In this document: piece by piece, positions 18,703 through 26,389 of the stretch | Position numbering within the stretch: the first letter of the stretch is position 1 | Layout of the letters: each line of letters starts with the position of its first letter | DNA from: Candidatus Accumulibacter proximus | GTDB lineage: Bacteria; Pseudomonadota; Gammaproteobacteria; Burkholderiales; Rhodocyclaceae | Reading direction: 5' to 3' | Assembly (NCBI GenBank): GCA_016709675.1 | Contig: JADJMH010000037.1 | Location: 1 to 64,000, forward strand | Length of the DNA: 64,000 nt | The notes under the pieces: model-generated | The model's database searches: none | The model's input: the letters and a program-made list of their open reading frames with translations, nothing else | What the model was told of the DNA's origin: nothing | Translations under genes and position numbers: made by a program

Positions 18703-20202
18703 GTGACTGAACTTCTCTGGGCCACGCAGGCCGGCTACCCACCGCTGGCGACACTGCAATGCCTGCCGCTGGCGGCTGCACTACTGCTGCTGATCATGCG
18801 CGAGAACGATCTCGCCCTGGTCCTTGGACGCCTGTTTGCAGTGGCCGAACTGGTGGTGGCGATCGACCTTTACGCCCGAATCGACGTGTCGACCCCAATC
18901 ATGCAGTTCGCCGAGCGGCTTGACCTGCTGGCCTATCACGCGGCGGTGGACGGGGTGAGCGTGCTGTTCATCCTGCTCACGGCGCTGCTCGGCGTATTGT
19001 TGTCGTTCTACGGCATGGCACGCCAGCAGATCACACCGGTGCAATTGCTCAGTGTGCTGTTGATCATCGAAGCGTCGCAGATGACCATGCTGACGACGAT
19101 GAACCTGCTCTGGTTTGCCGGTGCTTCGGCGCTGCAACTGGCGCTGGTTGGCTACCTGCTCTGGCGCTGGGCCTCGGCGAGAGAGGAAAACCTCGCCCTG
19201 TCGCGCTTCCTGCAGTATCAGCTCTTTGGCTGGTGCCTGTTCCTCGCCGGATCCATCGTCCTGGTCTGGAGCCACGCCGACGTGCTCGGCGGGCACTGGA
19301 GCTTCGACCTCTTCGAACTGCTGCAGACGCCGCAGATCGGCAAGTACCAGTCGGCCGCCTTCTACCTCCTGTTCTACGGTCTGGCGATCCGCACGCCGCT
19401 GTTTCCACTGCACGGCTGGCTGCCCAATTCCGCCGGCTACGGCCTGATTGCCGTCGGCCCGGTGCTGCTGCTCGGCGTCAAGGTCGGCATCTACGGCATG
19501 GCGCGCTTCCTGCTGCCGCTGACCGCCGAAGCAGTGATGATCTGGCAGCCCTATGTCGTGGCCTTCGCCATGGTCGGCGTCTTTTTTGCGGCGGTGATGG
19601 CCTTCCGCCAAGCCAACCTGCGCCGCCTGATGGCTTTTGCCGTCGTCAGTCATACCAGCCTGATCGTCATCGGCCTGTTCACCCTGCATCCCGCCGGCCT
19701 GCAGGGCGCGCTTCTGCTGGCGGTCAACTTCGGTCTGGCGATCACAGTGATGCTGTTGATGGTCGGTTATGTATACCGCCGCACCGGCACCACCAATCTC
19801 GACCGGCTTGGCGGCCTGTTCGACCGCGTACCCTTCATCGCCGTCGCTTTCCTGATCGGTGGCCTGTCTTTGCTCGGCATGCCGGGAACCCCCGGCTTCG
19901 ATGCCGTGCATCTGGTGCTCGAGGCGTCGATCGAGACCTTTGGCGCCTTGCCGACCATTGCTACCGCGCTCGGCAACGTGGTCGCCGCCGGTTTCCTGCT
20001 CTGGGCTTTCCAGCGCGCCTTTCTCGCGCCGCGACCGAAGGATTTGCCAGTCGCGCGAATCGCCCGCACCCACCGCATGGAATACTTTGTCGGCGGTGCG
20101 ACGCTGCTGGTGCTGCTGGCCGCCGGCTTCTACCCCGAGCCCTGGCTGAAGCTGACCGATACCGCCACCCAGGCGCTGGCCGCCTACTTTGCGCATGGCT
20201 GA
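18703..20202 (+). CDS. NuoM-like subunit 2 with degenerate proton channel
   Basis: 499-residue, about 14-helix relative of NuoM. It has the fold signatures FPLHGWLPNSAGYG and LGVKVGIYGMARF but has lost most channel residues: no Glu in the NLLWFAGASAL helix where CWE is expected, Arg for Lys in GLAIRTPLFP, Arg for Lys in QANLRRLMAFAVVSH, Asn for His in AVNFGLAIT, and no Glu in PGFDAVHLVLE at the usual place. It may be a structural partner rather than a proton path. GTG start 10 bases after the upstream stop; the end overlaps the next ATG by 8 bases. Confidence 0.8.
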   Translation: MTELLWATQAGYPPLATLQCLPLAAALLLLIMRENDLALVLGRLFAVAELVVAIDLYARIDVSTPIMQFAERLDLLAYHAAVDGVSVLFILLTALLGVLLSFYGMARQQITPVQLLSVLLIIEASQMTMLTTMNLLWFAGASALQLALVGYLLWRWASAREENLALSRFLQYQLFGWCLFLAGSIVLVWSHADVLGGHWSFDLFELLQTPQIGKYQSAAFYLLFYGLAIRTPLFPLHGWLPNSAGYGLIAVGPVLLLGVKVGIYGMARFLLPLTAEAVMIWQPYVVAFAMVGVFFAAVMAFRQANLRRLMAFAVVSHTSLIVIGLFTLHPAGLQGALLLAVNFGLAITVMLLMVGYVYRRTGTTNLDRLGGLFDRVPFIAVAFLIGGLSLLGMPGTPGFDAVHLVLEASIETFGALPTIATALGNVVAAGFLLWAFQRAFLAPRPKDLPVARIARTHRMEYFVGGATLLVLLAAGFYPEPWLKLTDTATQALAAYFAHG

Positions 20203-21691
20203 ACTGGCATCCTACCCGCTGCTGAGTACACTGCTCGCCCTGCCGCTGCTTGGCGCGCTGCTCACCGCGCTGCTCCGGCGCGCACCCTGGGTGCAGTGGA
20301 TCGCCCTGGCCGGCGCCGTGTGCACCATGCTCTGCTCGCTGCTGATCGTTGCCGCCTTTGATCGCGCCGACGCCGACTTTCAGTTGCTCGAATCGGCGCA
20401 GTGGATCCCTGGCATCCATGTCCGCTACCTGGTCGGTATCGACGGGATCTCGGTGCTGTTTCTGCCGGCGACGGCCTTGCTCTTCTCTGGCGCGATCATC
20501 GCCGGCTGGCGGATCAGCCTAAGCACCACGCCCGTTGCCCCTGGTGTGCACTTTGCCCTGCTGCTGCTTCTCGAAGCGGCAACCCTGGGCGTCTTCTGTG
20601 CGCTCGACACGATCCTGTTCTTCTTCTGCTGGGAGTTCACTCTGCTGCCGCTGTACTTTCTGGTCAGCCTCTGGGGCGTCGCCGCCGACCGCCAGGCGGC
20701 GGCAGTGCGCTATTTCCTGGTCATGCTGGCGGGCGGCGTGCCGCTGCTCTTCGGCCTGCTGGCACTGGCCTTCGGCCATGCCAAGGGGGGCGCGCTGACA
20801 TTCGATCTGCCGACCCTGCTGGCGACGCCGCTGCCGGAGAAAACGCAGTACGTCGTGTTCCTGCTGCTGTTGCTCGGCTTTGGCGTCAAGGTGCCGCTGG
20901 TACCCCTGCACACCTGGCTGCCTTCACTGGCTATGGGGGCACCGGCAGCGGTGACGGCACTCCTCGTCGGCCTCAAGCTCGGCGCCTATGGGCTGATCCG
21001 CTTCGCCATCCCGCTGGCGCCGATCGCGGCACGCGACCTGCACTGGCTGCTCGCCGGCTTCGGTACCGTGGCGATTCTCTACGGTGGCGTCGCAGCGCTG
21101 GCGCAGAGCAATCTGCGCCGCGTGCTGGCGTATTCGAGCCTGGCGCACGTCGGGCTGGTGTTGCTCGGCCTGGCTTCGTTCTCGGTTTCGGCGCTGCAGG
21201 GAGCGTTGTTGCAGCTGCTCAATTTCAGTGTCGCTGCCGGCGGTGGCTTCCTGGTACTTTCGTTCCTGCAGCGCCGAACCGGCTCCACCGACGTCGACCA
21301 GCTCGGCGGCGTGATACGCAGCATGCCGCGGCTGTCCGGCTTCTTCCTGCTCTTCGGGCTGGCCGGCATCGGCCTGCCGGGGACCAGCGGCTTCCCCGGC
21401 GAGCTGCTGATCATCGTCGCCGCGCTGCACAGCCATACCGGCGCCGGCCTGGCCGCGCTGTTCGGCATGGTGCTCGCCGCCGCAGGCTTCCTGTCGCCCT
21501 TCCGGCAGGCCTTCCTCGGCCCGCTGCGGAATCCCGACGTCGCCGCCGCAGAAGACCTGCTGCCGCGCGAGCTGGTGCTGCTCCTGCTACCTGCGCTGCT
21601 GATTCTGGCAGTCGGCGTCTATCCGCTGCCGATCCTCGAGGTGATCAGGCCAACCGCCGAGGCCTGGGTGGCGGCACTGGCGGGGCTTTAG
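20195..21691 (+). CDS. NuoM-like proton-channel subunit 3
   Basis: 498 residues. Channel residues are mostly kept: Glu in FCWEFTLLPLYF, Lys in GFGVKVPLVPLHTWLP, Lys in GLKLGAYGLIRF and Glu in GFPGELLII. The helix that normally carries Lys reads QSNLRRVLAYSSLAHVG (Arg), and the His position is Asn (LLNFSVAAG), as in the preceding subunit. Start is the ATG at 20195, overlapping the preceding stop (ATGGCTGA). It is the last gene of the operon; its stop overlaps the convergent nucleotidyltransferase stop by 4 bases. Confidence 0.81.
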   Translation: MAELASYPLLSTLLALPLLGALLTALLRRAPWVQWIALAGAVCTMLCSLLIVAAFDRADADFQLLESAQWIPGIHVRYLVGIDGISVLFLPATALLFSGAIIAGWRISLSTTPVAPGVHFALLLLLEAATLGVFCALDTILFFFCWEFTLLPLYFLVSLWGVAADRQAAAVRYFLVMLAGGVPLLFGLLALAFGHAKGGALTFDLPTLLATPLPEKTQYVVFLLLLLGFGVKVPLVPLHTWLPSLAMGAPAAVTALLVGLKLGAYGLIRFAIPLAPIAARDLHWLLAGFGTVAILYGGVAALAQSNLRRVLAYSSLAHVGLVLLGLASFSVSALQGALLQLLNFSVAAGGGFLVLSFLQRRTGSTDVDQLGGVIRSMPRLSGFFLLFGLAGIGLPGTSGFPGELLIIVAALHSHTGAGLAALFGMVLAAAGFLSPFRQAFLGPLRNPDVAAAEDLLPRELVLLLLPALLILAVGVYPLPILEVIRPTAEAWVAALAGL

Positions 21692-22137
21692 GCGGCGGCC
21701 TGCCGTGAAGCTCGTTTGTCCCGCATGGTCTGTTTTGTCCGCAGCAGCCCTTCGAGGTTGACCGTACGGATTGGCAGGCCATCCAGATCAATCGTCTCGG
21801 CAAACTGCTTCAGTGTCTCGTAAGTCTCCCCGCAGGCATTGAGCATGATATCGACCACGAAGGCATCCGCCACACGGATATTCTCGCCTTGCACGAACCA
21901 GTCCGGATCAATATCCCGCGCGGACCGATCCGGCAACACCATCAGGGCCGCCTTGATGCGTTCCCCTGCTTGCCGGGTCGCGGGAACCAGGAGGTCAACG
22001 TCCGTGGTCGCGCGGTGGTAGCCATGCGCAAACAGGGCGTAGCCGCCGATCAGCAGGTACTCGGCCTCTTGCTGATTCAGTGACGAAACCAGGGCCTTGA
22101 GGTCTGCCAGTGTGGCTGGTCGGCTGTACTGTTCCAT
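21688..22137 (-). CDS. Nucleotidyltransferase-fold protein
   Basis: 149 residues. The polymerase-beta-type nucleotidyltransferase core is visible: YLLIGGYALFAHGYHRATTD|VDLLV with the GG and the DxD-like T-TDVDLL metal site, and a third acidic position in FVVDIM. Related proteins act as antitoxins or toxins in two-gene modules or modify tRNA/proteins; which applies here is unknown. Start is MEQYSRPATLADLK at 22137, whose ATG overlaps the stop of the small upstream gene (TGATG), so the two are translationally coupled. Confidence 0.78.
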   Translation of the reverse strand: MEQYSRPATLADLKALVSSLNQQEAEYLLIGGYALFAHGYHRATTDVDLLVPATRQAGERIKAALMVLPDRSARDIDPDWFVQGENIRVADAFVVDIMLNACGETYETLKQFAETIDLDGLPIRTVNLEGLLRTKQTMRDKRASRQAAA

Positions 22138-22364
22138 CAACGGCGCGCCAAGGCCGCCTGGGCCATACCTTCGACCAGGCAATCCACTTGGTGGCGATTG
22201 GCGTCTTCATGCGTCTTGAAGCGGAAGATGCCTTTCGGAATATAGGTCGCGTTGCCGGTGGGCAGACGATGAATCTCGTCGTTAAAACGAGCACCCTCAG
22301 CCAACAGGACTGCGGAAGCCGAAAAGCTGATCGGACGTTCCTGGCGGTGGCCGACGTTGCGCAT
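22137..22364 (-). CDS. Conserved-looking small protein coupled to nucleotidyltransferase
   Basis: 75 residues: RNVGHRQERPISFSASAVLL, then LPTGNATYIPKGIFRFKTHE and ANRHQVDCLVEGMAQAALARR. The IPKG-x-RFKTHE-ANRH pattern looks like a real conserved small protein, possibly a partner or antitoxin of the following enzyme, though I cannot assign a family. AAGGGGG lies 5-6 bases before the ATG, which decides this start against much longer in-frame options. Its TGA overlaps the next ATG by one base. Confidence 0.68.
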   Translation of the reverse strand: MRNVGHRQERPISFSASAVLLAEGARFNDEIHRLPTGNATYIPKGIFRFKTHEDANRHQVDCLVEGMAQAALARR

Positions 22365-22738
22365 GATTCCCCCTTTTCGTCCCAATGACGTTCGTAGAGC
22401 AGAGCTTGGCCAGTCGCCATTTTGCCGCATATCGCTGTGCAGGGTTCCCTTTGTGCGGCGGCTGAACGGATGAGCGGCGCCGCCCGTAGCCGACAGGACA
22501 GCGGACAGCAGAGGAGTACGAGCAGCAGCAACTGATTTCATGGACACCCGCCTGTCCAAGTGGAGATAAAGCCATCTCACCAGCCTGGCCAGCCCACGTT
22601 GCACGGAGCTGGCCAAGCGAGCAAGAGGTGTATCGCCAATCATTACAAGGCTCTGAATGGCCATGTTCTTCACGCCATCGCCAGAACCCGCCGAAAAGAC
22701 AAGCGGTTCCTGACACGCCCAGTCGCGGCTGGCCCAGG
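22365..22738. other. Intergenic, no gene recognised
   Basis: About 370 bases between the small-protein gene's start and the 3' end of the giant gene. It should carry the promoter of the nucleotidyltransferase pair on the minus strand, but I cannot pick a convincing -35/-10. Confidence 0.45.
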
Positions 22739-25700
22739 TCACACAAGCGCCACCCTGTCGGCCGAACTCCCCGCCCGCGAGACCGGCACGACCACCTTCA
22801 AGCCCGCGTTCGGCGAAGCCTTGCTGACCTGCCCGACGTTACCGAGATAGTCCTTCAGCCACGGCTTCCTCTTGCCGTCGGCGACGATCGCCTCGCTGAC
22901 GGTTGACGGCAGCGAGAAGCTGGCGGCCAGGTCGATCACCGGCGCCGCTGCCGTGGTGTTGCCCGGAACGGGCACCGGGTACCAGCCGCCTTCCGGTGGT
23001 GCCGGCTGTGCCTGCGGCAACGTGTCGCTCGCCCCGGTGGCGAATGGGGTGGCGAGCGGAGTGGTTGCGGCGACTGGCGCGCCAACCGGCGTGCCTGCCG
23101 CCTTGCCCGCAATGGTGATCCGCCCGTCGCTCGCGTCCGCCCCGACTTGCGGCAGGACGTTCAAGGTCAGGCGCCCGTCGTTGAGGCTGGCGTACTGCAG
23201 ATCGATCGGCGTCACGCCAGGCAGCGCGTCGGCCCGGATGCGCAGGTCGATGTCGAGAAGTGTCCCCGCACCGCCTTGCAGCGCTTCGAGTCGGCTCATG
23301 TCCACCGTGATCCGGCCGGGCTCGTTGCCGGTGATGAACCAGCCGAAGTCGCCGGTGATCGAGCCACGACGTACGGCGACCAGGTCGAAGCGGGTGGCGT
23401 CATAGCCGATCCGCAGTTGTACCGATTCGAGACCGGCCGCGGTGTCGATCCGGACCGGTACGCTGACCAGCTCGCCCGGCTCGGCGCTGACGTCGACCGG
23501 AATGTCGACGGATGGGTCGGGGCCGGCGAAGACGATCGGCCCGATGCCGCCGGGAATCGGCGGAATCGAGAGGCGGTCGAGGCGACGCGCACCGATCAGG
23601 TAGCTGACTTCCCGCCGAACGCCAGCGGCGTCGCGCCGGGTCAGCGTGCCGTTGGCACTGATGTCGGCGATGATCAGCGGGTCAACGGTGGGATAGGCAG
23701 CAAATCCGGAATCGAGCTTCGAGAGAACACGCTCGATCTGCTGAGTGTCCAGCGTGCTATAGGCCGCGTTGCCGCTGACGTCGCCGAGATAGCCGACGAC
23801 GTGCAGGGCGTCGTCGTCGGTCGCGCCTTGGCCATTGACCCGGACGTTACTCAGATCGAGCACTTCCTTCGCGCCGTAGGCGGCGGTGCCCGGAACGAAA
23901 GCGCGGAGGTTGAGCAGGTGCACCTTGCCGGCGGCCAGCGCGATGGGACTGGCGATGCGGACCTTGAGGACGCCGTCTGCCGCGGGCAGGCGCTCGATGG
24001 TCGCAGTGGCCGGCAGGTCGGCCCCGGCCGACAGCGCTTGCAGCTCAAGTTGTGCGGGGTCGTAGTCGAGCGTGAATTCGACGCTGGTCACCTCTACCCC
24101 GTCGGACAGGTAAAGCGGCAGGAAGCCGTCCATCGAGGGCGCCGTGAGGTCTGCGAACTGGCCCGGGCCGCGCATGAAGTCGGGAAGACTGAGGACGGGA
24201 ACCGCGCCGGGGGCGACGACGGTGAAGGTGGCGTTGAAGGCGTCACCCGGGGTGCCGTCGGCGTTGCCGTCGAGGGCGCCGCCGCTGGTGTCCTTGAAGG
24301 CACTGGCGCCGCTTTCCAGCCGTACCGCGTAGGTACCGGGCGTCAGCGTGCCGCCGCTGCCGAGGAAGGTGACACCCTGGCGGTCGGCGTCGACGACCAG
24401 CGAGCCTTTGACCAGACCGCGCCTGCCGCGGGTGAGGGTGACGTCCGCCGCACCGAGTCCGCCGCTCTCGGTGTCGTAGAGGTTGAGCGCCGCGGGATCG
24501 ATGGCGCGATCGAAGCGGACGTGGAAGCCGCTCGACGTGGGCGTGAAGGTGCTGACCTTGAGCGTTTCGGGCGAGCGTACAGACTCGGTGTGTATGGTCC
24601 CGGCGCTGCCGGCCTTAGCACCGGCGCCCCCCTCGGCCGAAATACTTCCACTGAAGGTATTGCTCCCGTAATAGAGAGCGATGCGCCCTCCCGCGCCGCC
24701 GCCGCCGCGACCACCGTAGCCATTTCCCCCGTTGGTTCGAATGGATCCTGTGCCCGCGATAGTTCCCGCATCCACGTAAATACTGCCACCGGAGCCACCC
24801 CCCGCGCCGTGTGCGCTCCCCATTGGCGGCTGCCAGCCTGTACCGTTGGTGCCGCCTGCCGAGAGATCCCCGTCGAGCTTGAACGTCCCATCGATGGTCA
24901 ATCGTATGCGCCCGCCGCCGGCGCCGCCAACTCCGTAATACCCGTTGCCTCCGCCACTCCCCAAGAGATCTGGATTGGTCAGCAAGCCATAGGCTACACC
25001 ACCGTTTGCAGAACCGCTCCCACCGATCCCGCCATGTCCCGCGCCTGCCCCTTCAATCCCACTGGAACCTGCCCCAGGACCGCCTCCGGCGGCGAATCCC
25101 CTGCCATCAAGGTCAATCTTGCCGCCCAAATCAACGGTCACATCCCCCGTCGCCATCAGGTTGAAGCCCGCCTGGCCAGTGGCGTGCGTAAGCACGCCGC
25201 CCAAGGCAATATGCACGTTCCCAAATGTTGCCAACGTGTTCAGTTGAAACGTACCGCCCGAGAGCAACTCAAGCTGGTCCACTGCCAAGCTGTGTACCAC
25301 ATTCAGCGGCATCGCCAGCGACGCCAAGGACGACACACGCAGTTCGGCCGCTGCAAGCCCACCGCCCTGGTCAACCGTCAGTTCCGACGACGTAGCCACA
25401 TCTACCAGATCGAACTCCCCGTTCGCTGTACCCGTCCTGAACACCCGCCCGTGAAGGATCATCTCTCCCGCATCGTGTAGCGCCAGCGCCGGCGTGACCA
25501 CGCCAACCGCGATCCCGCTTGGCACATCCAGGTAGCCCCGGTTGCGCACCGTCAGCATGTCCAGGCTAATCGATTCCAGCAGTGGCGTCGTCGCTTGGTT
25601 GTCCAGCCCCGCGTTGTCGACAATCAACTCGCCGTAGGGCTGCTCCGACGACTTCAGATACACCGTCCCAGCGCCACCAGCTTGAGCACCAGCGCCGCCT

Positions 25701-26389
25701 TTCGCCGAGATGGTTCCGCTATAGGTACTGCTTCCGTAATAGAGAGCGACGCGCCCTCCCGCACCGCCACCACCAAGCGAATCATACCCGGCGCTGCCGC
25801 CACTGGCTGAGATTACTCCTTCGCCACCTATTACCCCCGCATTAAGACGAATACTTCCACCGGAACCACCGCCACCAGCATAGTAAATCCCCCAGGCCGG
25901 CCAAGCCCACGTCGAGCCACTAGAGCCCTCCGCGCGTATCTCACCATTCAAGAGCAAGTGGCCCCTCACAGTCAGGGCGACCATGCCACCACCGCTCCCT
26001 CCCGCCGCTGATCCATAGCCACCGCTACCGCGACCACCACCACTTCCCTGTGTGTCTGGCCCAGTTAGCGAGCCATAGGGTTGTCCGTCGTCGGATCCAC
26101 TACCCCCACCTACACCACCATGTCCGGCACCACTACCTCCCTGCGAGCTAGCCCCAGCACCCGAGCCCGCCGCCTCTCCCGCACCAAGCCCGGTGACATC
26201 GATCTTGCCTCCTACATCAACGGCCATGTCCCCTGTGACAGTGAGGTTGAAACCTGCCTGTCCCGGAGCATGGGTGAGCAAGCCATCAGCCGCCACATGC
26301 ATGCCGCCGAACGTCGCTGAGGTGTTCAACAGGAATGTTCCGCCCGAGAGCAACTCAAGCTGGTCCACCTGCCAAGCTCTGTACCACAT
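22739..26389 (-). CDS. Giant LEPR-XLL protein, C-terminal part (cohesin-dockerin-cohesin)
   Basis: C-terminal 1,200 residues of the giant secreted-type protein. In order: glycine-rich beta repeats (GGGGSGG and GGRVALYYGS motifs), an Ig-like SbsA-type domain (FTPTSSGFHVRFDRAIDP), a cohesin-like domain (about 24190-23850: VEVTSVEFTLDYDPAQLELQ), a dockerin-like duplicated Ca-loop (about 23795-23600: DVSGNAAYSTLD and DISANGTLTRRD), a second cohesin-like domain (about 23510-23110: ELVSVPVRIDTAAGLESVQL), then a Pro/Ala-rich tail ending WLKDYLGNVGQ...VALV. No transmembrane anchor or RTX repeats are seen. The start at 26389 is not real: the frame continues the gene from upstream through indels at 26.36-27.15 kb and beyond. 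Confidence 0.72.
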   Translation of the reverse strand: MWYRAWQVDQLELLSGGTFLLNTSATFGGMHVAADGLLTHAPGQAGFNLTVTGDMAVDVGGKIDVTGLGAGEAAGSGAGASSQGGSGAGHGGVGGGSGSDDGQPYGSLTGPDTQGSGGGRGSGGYGSAAGGSGGGMVALTVRGHLLLNGEIRAEGSSGSTWAWPAWGIYYAGGGGSGGSIRLNAGVIGGEGVISASGGSAGYDSLGGGGAGGRVALYYGSSTYSGTISAKGGAGAQAGGAGTVYLKSSEQPYGELIVDNAGLDNQATTPLLESISLDMLTVRNRGYLDVPSGIAVGVVTPALALHDAGEMILHGRVFRTGTANGEFDLVDVATSSELTVDQGGGLAAAELRVSSLASLAMPLNVVHSLAVDQLELLSGGTFQLNTLATFGNVHIALGGVLTHATGQAGFNLMATGDVTVDLGGKIDLDGRGFAAGGGPGAGSSGIEGAGAGHGGIGGSGSANGGVAYGLLTNPDLLGSGGGNGYYGVGGAGGGRIRLTIDGTFKLDGDLSAGGTNGTGWQPPMGSAHGAGGGSGGSIYVDAGTIAGTGSIRTNGGNGYGGRGGGGAGGRIALYYGSNTFSGSISAEGGAGAKAGSAGTIHTESVRSPETLKVSTFTPTSSGFHVRFDRAIDPAALNLYDTESGGLGAADVTLTRGRRGLVKGSLVVDADRQGVTFLGSGGTLTPGTYAVRLESGASAFKDTSGGALDGNADGTPGDAFNATFTVVAPGAVPVLSLPDFMRGPGQFADLTAPSMDGFLPLYLSDGVEVTSVEFTLDYDPAQLELQALSAGADLPATATIERLPAADGVLKVRIASPIALAAGKVHLLNLRAFVPGTAAYGAKEVLDLSNVRVNGQGATDDDALHVVGYLGDVSGNAAYSTLDTQQIERVLSKLDSGFAAYPTVDPLIIADISANGTLTRRDAAGVRREVSYLIGARRLDRLSIPPIPGGIGPIVFAGPDPSVDIPVDVSAEPGELVSVPVRIDTAAGLESVQLRIGYDATRFDLVAVRRGSITGDFGWFITGNEPGRITVDMSRLEALQGGAGTLLDIDLRIRADALPGVTPIDLQYASLNDGRLTLNVLPQVGADASDGRITIAGKAAGTPVGAPVAATTPLATPFATGASDTLPQAQPAPPEGGWYPVPVPGNTTAAAPVIDLAASFSLPSTVSEAIVADGKRKPWLKDYLGNVGQVSKASPNAGLKVVVPVSRAGSSADRVALV

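Noticed and set aside
18781..20196. 471-codon minus-strand frame
   Set aside because: Shadow of the NuoM-like subunit; Gln/Asp/Arg-rich product typical of antisense high-GC reading.
12454..21691. Standard complex I (nuo) operon
   Set aside because: No nuoA-K genes or Fe-S subunits; a DabA-type protein sits in the operon and only L/M-like subunits are present.
20401..21708. 435-codon plus-strand frame overlapping the last NuoM-like gene
   Set aside because: Alternative frame of a clear membrane protein gene; no motifs of its own.
23147..25480. 777-codon plus-strand frame
   Set aside because: Antisense to the giant protein's cohesin and repeat region; the minus strand carries the recognisable domains.
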